Shown in pieces: positions 56,576 through 64,000 of a DNA stretch of 64,000 nt. The first letter of the stretch is position 1. Each line of letters opens with the position of its first letter. Below the pieces are notes generated by a model. That model was not told the origin of the DNA. It searched no databases and saw only the letters and a program-made list of their open reading frames with translations. Source of the stretch: Methylocystis sp. GTDB lineage: Bacteria > Pseudomonadota > Alphaproteobacteria > Rhizobiales > Beijerinckiaceae. The DNA is taken from the NCBI GenBank assembly GCA_002929055.1, contig PERY01000003.1, forward strand, positions 62,001 through 126,000. The letters are read 5' to 3'. Both the position numbers and the translations under genes were made by a program.

Positions 56576-56998
56576 TCAAACAAGCCGCATCTCCACGGGC
56601 CGGTCGCCGCCCCACATCTTCTCGAGGTTGTAGAATTGACGTACCTCGGGACGGAAAATGTGGATGATGACGTCGCCGGCGTCGATCAGCACCCAGTCGC
56701 ACTGGGGCACCCCCTCGACGCGGGGCGTGACGCCCGCCGCCTTCATGGCCTTGATCGCCTTGTCAGCGACAGCGCCGACATGCACGGTCGAACGTCCCGT
56801 CGCGATGATCATCTCATCGGCGAGGGCTGTCTTGCCGCGCAGGTCTATGGAGATGACATCCTCGGCTTTCGTTTCGTCCAGCGCCTTGAGGACATCTTGC
56901 ACGATCGAACCGGAAAGCGGCGCAGCGGCGCCGATCTTCGGCTGGGGGGCGAGACCCGCCCCCGGATGAACACTTGTCGACAGCGTTTCAACCCTCAT
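56576..56998 (-). CDS. rsfS: Ribosomal silencing factor RsfS
   Basis: RsfS binds L14 on the large subunit and blocks subunit joining when nutrients are low. The core (about 30-135) has KAEDVISIDLRGKTALADEM, IIATGRSTVHVGAVADKA, and WVLIDAGDVIIHIFRPEVRQ ending YNLEKMWG. The N-terminal 28 residues are low-complexity and may be an overlong start; ATG 56998 is used. rlmH follows. nadD and proA, often upstream in this order, are absent here; a 434-base intergenic region is present instead. Confidence 0.95.
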   Translation of the reverse strand: MRVETLSTSVHPGAGLAPQPKIGAAAPLSGSIVQDVLKALDETKAEDVISIDLRGKTALADEMIIATGRSTVHVGAVADKAIKAMKAAGVTPRVEGVPQCDWVLIDAGDVIIHIFRPEVRQFYNLEKMWGGDRPVEMRLV

Positions 56999-57089
56999 GC
57001 TTCGCGGCCCCTATGCCCAGCCACCATAGGAGGATGGGACCGTTTGTCGCGGAATGCAATGGGGAAGCGCCGGCGCCCCCTGCGCCAGG

Positions 57090-57185
57090 CAGAAAAAAAC
57101 CCGGCATACACGCCGGGTCTTTGAGGCAGTTCGGGCTAATCGAGAGGCGGGAGGAACCTCAAAGCCGGAACAAGTTCAGACTATC
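57090..57185 (-). ncRNA. Candidate small RNA with CCUCC motif
   Basis: In the 434-base gap between rsfS and the oxidoreductase (56999-57432) the minus strand holds a strong intrinsic terminator but no protein-like frame. The stretch just before it, about 57185-57118, contains GGTTCCTCCCGCC, an anti-Shine-Dalgarno motif. This layout is seen in alphaproteobacterial trans-acting sRNAs such as the alpha-r14 family. The 5' end is a guess, and the transcript may instead be the 3' end of the oxidoreductase mRNA. The rest of the gap (57186-57432) shows nothing else I can name. Confidence 0.3.
57092..57118 (-). terminator. Intrinsic terminator, minus strand
   Basis: ACCCGGC/GCCGGGT (57118-57112 with 57105-57099) forms a seven-pair stem with a six-base loop. 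On the minus strand it is followed by TTTTTTTC. It lies 315 bases beyond the stop of the oxidoreductase gene. Confidence 0.75.
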
Positions 57186-57432
57186 TCAAATTGGGAAAAA
57201 TGCTCGCGCCTTTTTTTCCTGCGGACCCGCTCACGTCCCAAAAAACCTCGACGCACCGCGGATGGAACATTGTTTCTAGAGTCTGCGCCAAGGTCAGAGG
57301 GGCCCAAATACTCCACTGATTTCGTATGTTTATGGCGGCGCTTTCCGCGCGCCGCAGTCGGGCGTGGCGCGAAAGCAACACAGGTTGGAATTGTGGCTCA
57401 AGGGGCCCCCGCCACCCTCGGACTGCGTGAAA

Positions 57433-58404
57433 TCAGGGAATCAGCACCATAGACCCCGCCGTCTGACGCGATTCGAGGGCGGCATGGACCTTCTCCGCCT
57501 CGGCGAGCGGGAAGCTCTCTGGCGGGTCGATGGTCAGATGGCCGCGTTTGATCGCGTGGATCATATCCTCGGCCATGTCCTCATAATCCCCGCGCCTGGC
57601 GGTATGGTTGAAGAGCGAGGGCCGCGTGGCGTAGAGAGAGCCCTTCTGGGCCAGCAGGCCCATGTCGAAGGCCTCGATCGGCCCCGACGCGGAGCCGAAG
57701 CTTACGAACATGCCGAAGGGTTTCAGGCAATCGAGCGAGGCCGGGAAGGTCGCGCGCCCGACGCCGTCATAGACGACATCGCAGAGCCGGCCCCTGGTGA
57801 TCTCATTCACGCGCTCGGCGAAATTCTCCTCGCGGTAGAGGATCGTGTCCCTGGCGCCGGCCTTGCGCGCGATCTCCGCCTTCGCGGGCGACCCCACCGT
57901 CGCGATGACCTTGGCGCCGAGGGCGCTCGCCCATTGGCAAAGGAGCTGCCCGACGCCCCCGGCTCCGGCGTGCACGAGCACGCGATGGCCCTTCTTCACC
58001 CGGAACGTCCGGCGCAGCAGATAATGCGCGGTCAGCCCCTTGAGCATCATCACGGCGCCCTGCTCGTAACTGAGGGACTTCGGCAGATGGATCACTGACT
58101 CCGCGGCGATGTTGCGCGCCTCGCTGTAGCCGCCGAGCGCCCCGACATATGCGACGCGGTCGCCCTCCTCGAACTCCTTCACGCCCTCGCCGACCGCAGT
58201 CACCTGCCCGGCGCCCTCATGGCCCGGGACGAAAGGATATTCGGCCGGATAGGCGCCGGTTCGGCGGTAGATGTCGATGTAGTTGACCCCGATGGCGCGA
58301 TGGCGGATCTGCACCTCGCCCGGCCCCGGGGCCGCCAGCTCCACATCCTCGAGCTGCAGGGCCTCCGGGCCGCCCGGCCGGTGCACGCGGATCGCCTTCA
58401 CCAT
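57433..58404 (-). CDS. NADPH:quinone oxidoreductase, zinc-free MDR family
   Basis: The 323-residue medium-chain reductase of the QOR type uses NADPH to reduce quinones or enones. Motifs are IGVNYIDIYRRTGAYP, PFVPGHEGAGQVTAVGEGV, LKGLTAHYLLRRTF, the nucleotide-binding VLVHAGAGGVGQLLCQWA and VYDGVGRATFPASLDCLKPF. Zinc ligands are absent, as in this subgroup. GGAGG seven bases before ATG 58404 supports the start. It stands alone on the minus strand, divergent from the UbiH-like gene. Confidence 0.94.
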   Translation of the reverse strand: MVKAIRVHRPGGPEALQLEDVELAAPGPGEVQIRHRAIGVNYIDIYRRTGAYPAEYPFVPGHEGAGQVTAVGEGVKEFEEGDRVAYVGALGGYSEARNIAAESVIHLPKSLSYEQGAVMMLKGLTAHYLLRRTFRVKKGHRVLVHAGAGGVGQLLCQWASALGAKVIATVGSPAKAEIARKAGARDTILYREENFAERVNEITRGRLCDVVYDGVGRATFPASLDCLKPFGMFVSFGSASGPIEAFDMGLLAQKGSLYATRPSLFNHTARRGDYEDMAEDMIHAIKRGHLTIDPPESFPLAEAEKVHAALESRQTAGSMVLIP

Positions 58405-58613
58405 CGCAACCTCCAACTCGCCGCCCTCAGTGGGGCGACCCTCTCATATTTAGGGTCACAGGCCTAAATCCCAATACTGTCGCGCCTATGACGGAATTCG
58501 CCCGAGGCCGGCCTCACCGGCGAGCCGATTGGCCGCCAGAAAACTCGTGGCGCCCGACACTCGCCCTCACGGACAGGCGCCGCTATAACAGTCGCAGCAT
58601 CAGGAGTCCTGTT

Positions 58614-59870
58614 ATGACCGAGCATTCCGCGCCGGATGGCGCGATGACGAAGACCGACATTCTCGTGGCCGGGGCCGGCTCGACCGGCCTCGCCGCCGCG
58701 CTCGCCTTCGCGCGCTCGGGCGCGAAAACGACGCTGGTTGGCCGCATCCCCCCGCCTCTGCCGGGCCGCACCGTTGCGCTTTTCGAGGCCTCGGTCCGCT
58801 TTCTCGACGCGCTGGGCGCGCTGGAGCGCGTGAAGGCGCTCGCCTGCCCGGTCGAGGCGATCCGCATGATCGACGACACCGACCAGCTCTTCCCCGTGCC
58901 GGAGCTGACGCTGCGCGCCAGCGAAGTCGACCTGCCGGCGCTAGGCGTCAACGTCTCCAACGACGAGCTGGTGGGCGTGCTCCTCGATCTCGTGCGCGCG
59001 CAGCCCGAGATCGAGCTGATCGAGGCCGACATCGCCGACTACGAGCTGAACGGAGCGGGCGCCGCGGCGATCCTCGCGGACGGGCGCCGGATCGAAGCCG
59101 ACTTCATCGTCGCCGCCGACGGCCGCAACAGCCGCGCGCGCGCCGTCGCCGGCATAGACGTGAAGGAATGGACCTATCCGCAGGTGGCGCTGACCATGAT
59201 GCTGCGCCACGAGTTCCCGCATGACAACATGTCCACCGAGTGGCACACGCGCTCGGGCCCGTTCACGCTGGTGCCCCTGCCCGCGCGCGAGGATGCGCCG
59301 CACCGCTCCAGCCTTGTGTGGCTGATGAGCGTCGCCGACGCCCGCCGGCGCCTCGCCAAGCCGCGCGAGGAGCTGGAATATGAGATCGAGGACTATGCGA
59401 AGTCCGAATTCGGCGCGATGAAGGTCGAGAGCGACATCGGCCAGTTCCGCATGGGCGGAATGCAGGTGTCGCAGCACGCGAAGGGCCGCCTCGCTCTCGT
59501 CGGGGAGACCTGCCACGTGTTCCCCCCGATCGGCGCGCAAGGTCTGAACCTGAGCCTGCGCGACGTCGCCGACCTTGAAGACTGCTTGGCGAGCGTCGAC
59601 CTGCGCAATGAGCGGGAACTCTCCCGCGCCCTGGCGCGCTACGACCGCCACCGCCACGCCGACATCGGCTTTCGCACCAATGGCGTCGACGTGCTGAACC
59701 GCTCCCTCATCATTCCCTATCTGCCCGTCGATCTTTTCCGCGGCGCGAGCTTCATCGCCGTCGCGACGCTCGGACCGCTGCGCCGCGCCGTCATCCGCGA
59801 GGGCGTGCTGCCCCACCTCGTGCTGCCGCGTCTGATGCGCAAGCCGGCAGGCGAAGCGCGGGCGGGGTGA
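58614..59870 (+). CDS. UbiH/UbiF-family FAD monooxygenase
   Basis: The 418-residue FAD enzyme has the dinucleotide fold ILVAGAGSTGLAAALAFARSG, the FAD/NAD motif IVAADGRNSRARAVAGI and the third FAD motif LALVGETCHVFPPIGAQGLN followed by LSLRDVADLEDCL. This family hydroxylates the ubiquinone ring; alphaproteobacteria often use one broad enzyme (UbiL/UbiM-type) for several positions. Which carbon is attacked cannot be read. AGGAG eight bases before ATG 58614 supports the start. It converges on the Cry-like gene with a 34-base gap. Confidence 0.9.
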   Translation: MTEHSAPDGAMTKTDILVAGAGSTGLAAALAFARSGAKTTLVGRIPPPLPGRTVALFEASVRFLDALGALERVKALACPVEAIRMIDDTDQLFPVPELTLRASEVDLPALGVNVSNDELVGVLLDLVRAQPEIELIEADIADYELNGAGAAAILADGRRIEADFIVAADGRNSRARAVAGIDVKEWTYPQVALTMMLRHEFPHDNMSTEWHTRSGPFTLVPLPAREDAPHRSSLVWLMSVADARRRLAKPREELEYEIEDYAKSEFGAMKVESDIGQFRMGGMQVSQHAKGRLALVGETCHVFPPIGAQGLNLSLRDVADLEDCLASVDLRNERELSRALARYDRHRHADIGFRTNGVDVLNRSLIIPYLPVDLFRGASFIAVATLGPLRRAVIREGVLPHLVLPRLMRKPAGEARAG

Positions 59871-59904
59871 GAGTCCGGGCGGGGCCCGCACTCAGCGGCG
59901 CCGC

Positions 59905-61134
59905 TCACTGGCTTTTGCGGAATCCGAAGATGGCGTCGGAAGCCGAATAGTACCAGCCGCCTGCGTTCATGGAGACGCTGCTCAAAAAATACCCTTCCGG
60001 GGGCGCGAACTGGAAGACATTGGGATAATGCGTCGCGCCGAGCGTCGGAATCTGGCCGGTCTGCGTTTTATCCTGGAACGTGAAGTTTACATAATAGACG
60101 CCACCGGTAGAATCGTATTGCCCGTCGACAGCGACAATTGGATTTGTCGAAGGCACTTTCACGCCCTGATAATAGAGGTTTATGGAGCCATTGTATTTGT
60201 TCTGAGGCGGGGGAACTTTCGGCGGCGGCTGGTTGAGATAGAGCGTTCCCGAATAGGGCGTCGTCGTGCCGTCTTGATAGGACGAATCGGCGCCGAGGAC
60301 CGTCGCCAGCGAACTCGGATCATCCCACTGAACGAATAGGTCGATGCTGGCCAGGTCCACCAGGGTGGGTGCGCCGGGCGGATTGAGATGCGTGCCGTAA
60401 GTCGGATTGTTGAAAATCTCAGTGGCCGCGTAGAAGACCTCGGTCCTGGGCGTAATGAACGAGATCGGCCCCGGGTATTTTACAGGATCGAAATATTTCC
60501 ACAGTTCCCTGAAATTCAGAACGTTAAGTTGCATGAAGCGCTTTACTTTATTGACCGGATTGAACGCCACAGTCCCGTTCTGCGATGTGGCTTTCGTGAT
60601 GCTGGCGGCGATCGCGGCGGCGACCCATTTGTCGACATAGGCCCCGTAATTGTTCAGATGCGTTTGCAACTCATTGAGGTTGCAGAATTTTCCCAGGACG
60701 CCGTCGCGGAGCAACCCGAGATGGAGGTTCGCCATCTGGGCGTAAAGCGGCAGCAGCAGGATTTCGTCCCCCTGCTGTTGGAACGCGGCCGACGCGCCTA
60801 TGAAATATATATTGGCGGCCGTCCATGTGCTTTGCGGATCCTGGCCGTTGGGAGAAAGCTTGTCGACGGATCCTGTGTAGTCTGCGACGACGCCGTAGAG
60901 GCCGTCCCCCAGCGCAACGGTGCCGAGACTTGCCTGAACCCTGTTGAAGGCGGCGGCGCTCAGCTTGGAATTTAGCAGGTCCTCAACCCGATCCTTGATC
61001 TCCGACCAGACGTCCTGCTTCGTCTGCGGCCAGAATATCTGGACGATCGCGCTCAGAAATTCCCCAATGTAAGGGATTTGATCCAGCGCCTTCTCAACGG
61101 TCGTCTCGACGCCGCGGCTCCAATTGTCGTCCAT
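59905..61134 (-). CDS. Cry delta-endotoxin-like pore-forming protein
   Basis: The 409-residue protein matches the helical domain I of Bacillus thuringiensis three-domain Cry toxins. Residues about 17-36 (LDQIPYIGEFLSAIVQIFWP) fit the first helices. LPLYAQMANLHLGLLRD (128-144) fits the conserved central helix 5 (Cry block: YxQAANLHLxxLRD). Residues about 191-222 (FNPVNKVKRFMQLNVLN, then LWKYFDPVKYPGP) fit the end of domain I and the TxxVLDxxALFPxYDxxxYP block. The remainder is beta-rich and ends in GGWYYSASDAIFGFRKSQ, like a shortened domain II; no domain III or long protoxin tail is present. No signal peptide is visible. GGAG before ATG 61134 fixes the start. Base composition is clearly AT-richer than the neighbours, so horizontal transfer is likely. 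Confidence 0.8.
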   Translation of the reverse strand: MDDNWSRGVETTVEKALDQIPYIGEFLSAIVQIFWPQTKQDVWSEIKDRVEDLLNSKLSAAAFNRVQASLGTVALGDGLYGVVADYTGSVDKLSPNGQDPQSTWTAANIYFIGASAAFQQQGDEILLLPLYAQMANLHLGLLRDGVLGKFCNLNELQTHLNNYGAYVDKWVAAAIAASITKATSQNGTVAFNPVNKVKRFMQLNVLNFRELWKYFDPVKYPGPISFITPRTEVFYAATEIFNNPTYGTHLNPPGAPTLVDLASIDLFVQWDDPSSLATVLGADSSYQDGTTTPYSGTLYLNQPPPKVPPPQNKYNGSINLYYQGVKVPSTNPIVAVDGQYDSTGGVYYVNFTFQDKTQTGQIPTLGATHYPNVFQFAPPEGYFLSSVSMNAGGWYYSASDAIFGFRKSQ

Positions 61135-61299
61135 GATTTTCTCCAAGCGTTCGGGCAACTGCGATAAATATTGGGCGAGGCTAAACTATAACTTGGCGTT
61201 AGCAATGGATTTTTGACACGTCGGCCGTCTCCGGCGCCGGCTTGCCAGACGACGACCTTCCCCTACCTCCCGCCTTCGCGAGGACGAGGGGAGCGAAGG

Positions 61300-61410
61300 A
61301 TGCGGACGCGACGCAATTACAGCTTCATCGCACAGGCGGCGCTGATCGGGACGATGCTGATCGCCGTTGACTTCAGCCTCTATGAGGCCGTGCGGCACAT
61401 GCTGCGCTGA
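61300..61410 (+). CDS. Very small membrane peptide (36 aa)
   Basis: MRTRRNYSFIAQAALIGTML opens a 36-residue basic-then-hydrophobic peptide with one possible membrane helix (FIAQAALIGTMLIAVDFSLY). GAGCGAAGG directly precedes the ATG, and the stop abuts the end of the convergent ferritin-like gene (61411). No homologue comes to mind. Confidence 0.4.
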   Translation: MRTRRNYSFIAQAALIGTMLIAVDFSLYEAVRHMLR

Positions 61411-61887
61411 TCAGGGATCGACGGGCAGCGCGTCTCCCGCTGCGTGGGCCGCGATCCACTTGCGAAGCTCCGCCACATGGTCGCGCTCTTCGTGGGCGAA
61501 CTCCTTCGCGAGGATTTTCGTCTCCGGGTCGTCGGTCGTGTCATGAACCGACTGATAGTAATCGAGCCCCGCAACCTCTGCCTGAAGCGCGATGTTGAGG
61601 GCCTCTTCGCGGCCGATGAAGGGGTCCGCGCCCCAGATGGCCGCGCTTTCCGGGCTTTCGAGGTCGGGCCAGACGAACTCGTTCGCGTGAAGCTGTGGCA
61701 CGTCCCGGAAGCCGGCCCGCGCCTTTGCATCGGCGAGGTGGAGCCGCGAATAATCTGACAGGCGGCGAAAAAGTTTGCTCACCTTCGCATTGCCATTCGT
61801 CGCCATTGCGTCGGCAAGCTGGCCGAACCGCATCGCGGCCTCCGACTCGAGCTGGATGGCGTGGGCGAGAAAATCTTCCACCTTCAT
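61411..61887 (-). CDS. Ferritin-like/rubrerythrin-type diiron protein
   Basis: The 158-residue four-helix protein has ferritin-like iron ligands: Glu in AIQLESEAAMRFGQLAD, a second helix with SRLHLADAKARAG, Glu in NIALQAEVAGLDYYQSV and the ExxH pair in EFAHEERDHVAELRKW. The C-terminal rubredoxin domain of true rubrerythrin is absent. By family it may bind iron, reduce peroxide or act as an oxygenase. The start MKVEDFLAHA (61887) gives the normal N-terminus; AAAGGGG lies upstream. Confidence 0.87.
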   Translation of the reverse strand: MKVEDFLAHAIQLESEAAMRFGQLADAMATNGNAKVSKLFRRLSDYSRLHLADAKARAGFRDVPQLHANEFVWPDLESPESAAIWGADPFIGREEALNIALQAEVAGLDYYQSVHDTTDDPETKILAKEFAHEERDHVAELRKWIAAHAAGDALPVDP

Positions 61888-62069
61888 GGCCGGGGGCCCC
61901 TTTGCTTGAAGGTCCGCGCGAAAAATAGCGGCGGGAGCTTTAATTATCGCCCGCCGTCCCCGGTTCTCAAAGTCCATTCGGTGGGCGTGTCGCCTCGATT
62001 GACGGCGCCTCACTCCGCGGCGATGCCGATTTTCTTTTCTTAGGTCGTCGCATGCGCGGATTGTCGCGG

Positions 62070-64000
62070 CTATTCATCGAGAGAGAGCAGCCCGGCGTCG
62101 CCGCCGAAGGAGGCGGTGTTGAGCGTCACCGTCGTCTCGCGGAGGAAGCGGCGCAGATATTCCGGCCCGCCCGCCTTCGGACCCGTGCCGGAAAGTCCGA
62201 AGCCGCCGAAAGGCTGCCCGCCGACGACGGCCCCGATCATATTCCGGTTGATGTAAATGTTTCCGGCCGGCGCGCGCCGCGCAAGTCCAAGAATGCGCGC
62301 CTCGATGCGCGTATGCAGCCCCATGGTGAGGCCGAAGCCGCTCGACGCGATTTCCTCGACCAGCGCCTCGAACCGTCCCGCGCGCCAACTCGCGACATGC
62401 AGGACGGGACCGAATATCTCGTCGCGCAAATCGGACGGGCGATCGAGTCGGATGACGCAGGGCGGAACGAAACTTCCCTGTCCCGGGACGTCGCCCGCAT
62501 AAAGCAGGCGGCCGGCGGCGCGCTGTTTCGCGACATAGGCGTCAAGCTTTGCTTTCGCCTCGAGGTCGATCACCGGCCCCATATGCACGCCAGCTTCGCG
62601 CGGATCGCCGATGCGCAGTTCCATCGCCGCGCCGATGACCGCCTCGATCAAAGATGGCGCGATCTCCTCCTGCACGCAGAGGAGCCGCAGGGCGGAGCAG
62701 CGCTGGCCCGCCGAGCGAAAGGCGGAGGCGAGAACGTCGTCGACCACCTGCTCGATGAGCGCGGTCGAATCCACGATCATGGCGCTGATCCCGCCCGTCT
62801 CGGCGATGAGCGGCGCAATGGCGCCTTCGCGCGCGGCCAGCGCGCGGTTGATGCGCTGCGCGACCTCGACAGAACCGGTGAAGACGACGCCCGCCGTGAG
62901 CGGATCAGCGACGAGCGCGGCGCCGACATCTCCCCCGCCCGGCGCCATTCGCAGGACTTCGCCAGGAACGCCGGCTTCATGCAGCAGCGCGGCGGCCATC
63001 GCGGCGATGAGCGGCGTCTGCTCGGCGGGCTTGGCGACGACGACGTTGCCCGTGACCAGCGCCGCTGCGACCTGTCCAAGGAAGATCGCCAGCGGAAAAT
63101 TCCACGGCGAGATGCAGACGAAGACGCCGCGCCCGCCGTAACCGAGGCGATTGTCTTCCCCAGTTGGGCCGGGAAGCTTCGCTTCTGCGCAGACGAGCCG
63201 GGCCTGCCCCGCATAGTAGCGGCACATGTCCGCAGCCTCGCGCACTTCGGCGAGCGCGTCGTCCAGCGTCTTACCGGCTTCGCTCTGCAGAAGCGCAATG
63301 AAGGCGCCGCGCCGCGCCTCGATGAGATCGGCCGCCTGTTCCAGCATTCGGGCGCGCGTTTCGACGGGCGCGGCGTTCCAGCGCGGAAAGGCCTTTGCGG
63401 CGGTGAGCATCATGGCGCGCGCGTCCTTCGCCTCCGTCTCGCAGACTTTGCCGACGACGGCGCCGTCTATCGGCGAAATAGCGTCGCGCAGCGCATTCCG
63501 GGACGCTGCGCCGGGCCGCGCTTCATGTGGCCCCTGCGCGGCGGCGATCTCATCGCAGAGCGCCGCAAGCGCCTTGCGGTCGCCGAACTCGACGCCCTGC
63601 GAATTGGCGCGCAGCGGCTGATAGATCTGTGCTGGCATGAGCAGGCGCGGATGGCGCGCGTGGGCGGCGTCGCCGATCATCTTGAGAGGATCGAAGATCA
63701 AAGCCGCCTCGGGTGCGTCGGGATCGGCGGCGCGGGCGACGAAAGAGGAATTGGCGCCGTTCTCGATGAGGCGGCGCACGAGATAGGCGAGAAGATCGCG
63801 ATGCGGCCCGACCGGCGCATAGACGCGCACGGGCGCGTCGCTCATCCCGGCGAGCGCCTCGTACAGCGCATCGCCCATGCCGTGCAGTCGCTGGAATTCG
63901 TAGTCCCGGCGCCCGCCGGCGCTCGTCAGGATCTCCGCAACGCTACGGGCGTTATGGGTCGCAAATTGCGGATAGATGCGCGTTTCATCCAGCAGCTTCG
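62070..64000 (-). CDS. putA: Bifunctional proline utilisation enzyme PutA (5' part outside window)
   Basis: The gene is read on the minus strand and continues past base 64000, so only about 643 C-terminal residues are visible. The first part ends the FAD proline dehydrogenase barrel: IYPQFATHNARSVAEI, FQRLHGMGDALYEAL, RLIENGANSSFV. The rest is the glutamate-semialdehyde dehydrogenase: CISPWNFPLAIFLGQVAAAL, catalytic Glu in IAETGGISAMIVDS, catalytic Cys in AGQRCSALRLL, GGFGLSGTGPKAGG. It ends soon after (GGDAGLLSLDE), so the C-terminal domain of long PutAs is lacking. It oxidises proline to glutamate at the membrane, passing electrons to quinone. Confidence 0.96.
   Translation of the reverse strand, partial: KLLDETRIYPQFATHNARSVAEILTSAGGRRDYEFQRLHGMGDALYEALAGMSDAPVRVYAPVGPHRDLLAYLVRRLIENGANSSFVARAADPDAPEAALIFDPLKMIGDAAHARHPRLLMPAQIYQPLRANSQGVEFGDRKALAALCDEIAAAQGPHEARPGAASRNALRDAISPIDGAVVGKVCETEAKDARAMMLTAAKAFPRWNAAPVETRARMLEQAADLIEARRGAFIALLQSEAGKTLDDALAEVREAADMCRYYAGQARLVCAEAKLPGPTGEDNRLGYGGRGVFVCISPWNFPLAIFLGQVAAALVTGNVVVAKPAEQTPLIAAMAAALLHEAGVPGEVLRMAPGGGDVGAALVADPLTAGVVFTGSVEVAQRINRALAAREGAIAPLIAETGGISAMIVDSTALIEQVVDDVLASAFRSAGQRCSALRLLCVQEEIAPSLIEAVIGAAMELRIGDPREAGVHMGPVIDLEAKAKLDAYVAKQRAAGRLLYAGDVPGQGSFVPPCVIRLDRPSDLRDEIFGPVLHVASWRAGRFEALVEEIASSGFGLTMGLHTRIEARILGLARRAPAGNIYINRNMIGAVVGGQPFGGFGLSGTGPKAGGPEYLRRFLRETTVTLNTASFGGDAGLLSLDE

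Overview
The window is a GC-rich chromosomal segment from an alphaproteobacterium, most likely a Hyphomicrobiales/Rhizobiales lineage such as Methylocystaceae or Beijerinckiaceae. The class is supported by the DUF2948-hisD-UPF0262-LMW phosphatase neighbourhood, the short ProS without the long editing insertion, an alphaproteobacterial PccA and ClpP, and a CtrA-type TTAA-N7-TTAA box. The family is an inference; no methane- or methanol-oxidation gene is present to fix it. I see about 66 protein-coding genes, three tRNA genes, a candidate SAM riboswitch, several intrinsic terminators and one decayed sensor kinase. I see no insertion sequence, transposase, integrase or CRISPR array.

Layout. 1-7 kb: end of an outer-membrane barrel protein, tRNA-Val, selO flanked by two tiny YdcH/DUF465 proteins, then a KaiC-like ATPase coupled to a hybrid histidine kinase. 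7-12 kb: Na+/H+ antiporter, PfkB sugar kinase, purEK and an NhaR-type regulator. 12-17 kb: a three-gene EmrAB-TolC-like efflux operon ending in a strong terminator. 17-21 kb: pccA, clpP, tig, tRNA-Leu. 21-28 kb: an LprI-MliC lysozyme inhibitor, a multicopper-oxidase-like protein that has lost copper ligands, and an RpfF-like (DSF synthase) crotonase next to a membrane GGDEF-EAL protein and a degenerate crotonase paralogue. 28-34 kb: an exported His-rich-N-terminus protein, lolDC-proS, a small GNAT, thyA-folA and tRNA-Pro. 34-37 kb: an accessory-looking stretch with small membrane proteins, a KGG-repeat protein, a histidine-kinase pseudogene, a two-repeat secreted protein and an orphan terminator.

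37-43.4 kb: a compact undescribed-looking set made of an SDR ketoreductase, a short acyl-adenylate ligase, a free acyl carrier protein, a GNAT-like acyltransferase, a ThDP-dependent enzyme, a class IV aminotransferase and a cupin. 43.4-46 kb: metY-metA behind a SAM-II-like leader. 46-59 kb: mainly housekeeping genes (FATP-type acyl-CoA synthetase, amidase, LMW phosphatase, hisD, purA, rlmH, rsfS, quinone oxidoreductase, UbiH-like hydroxylase), with a second lysozyme-inhibitor-like protein and a possible small RNA with a CCUCC motif. 59.9-61.1 kb: a Cry delta-endotoxin-like protein in visibly AT-richer DNA. The window closes with a ferritin-like protein and the 3' part of putA.

How the parts may work together. 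Purine synthesis (purE, purK, purA), thymidylate/folate (thyA, folA), methionine (metY, metA) and histidine (hisD) supply core metabolism. The most interesting material concerns interaction with others: a candidate DSF/cyclic-di-GMP signalling locus with a CtrA box, two predicted lysozyme inhibitors, a Cry-like pore-forming protein and a small ACP-based biosynthetic cluster.
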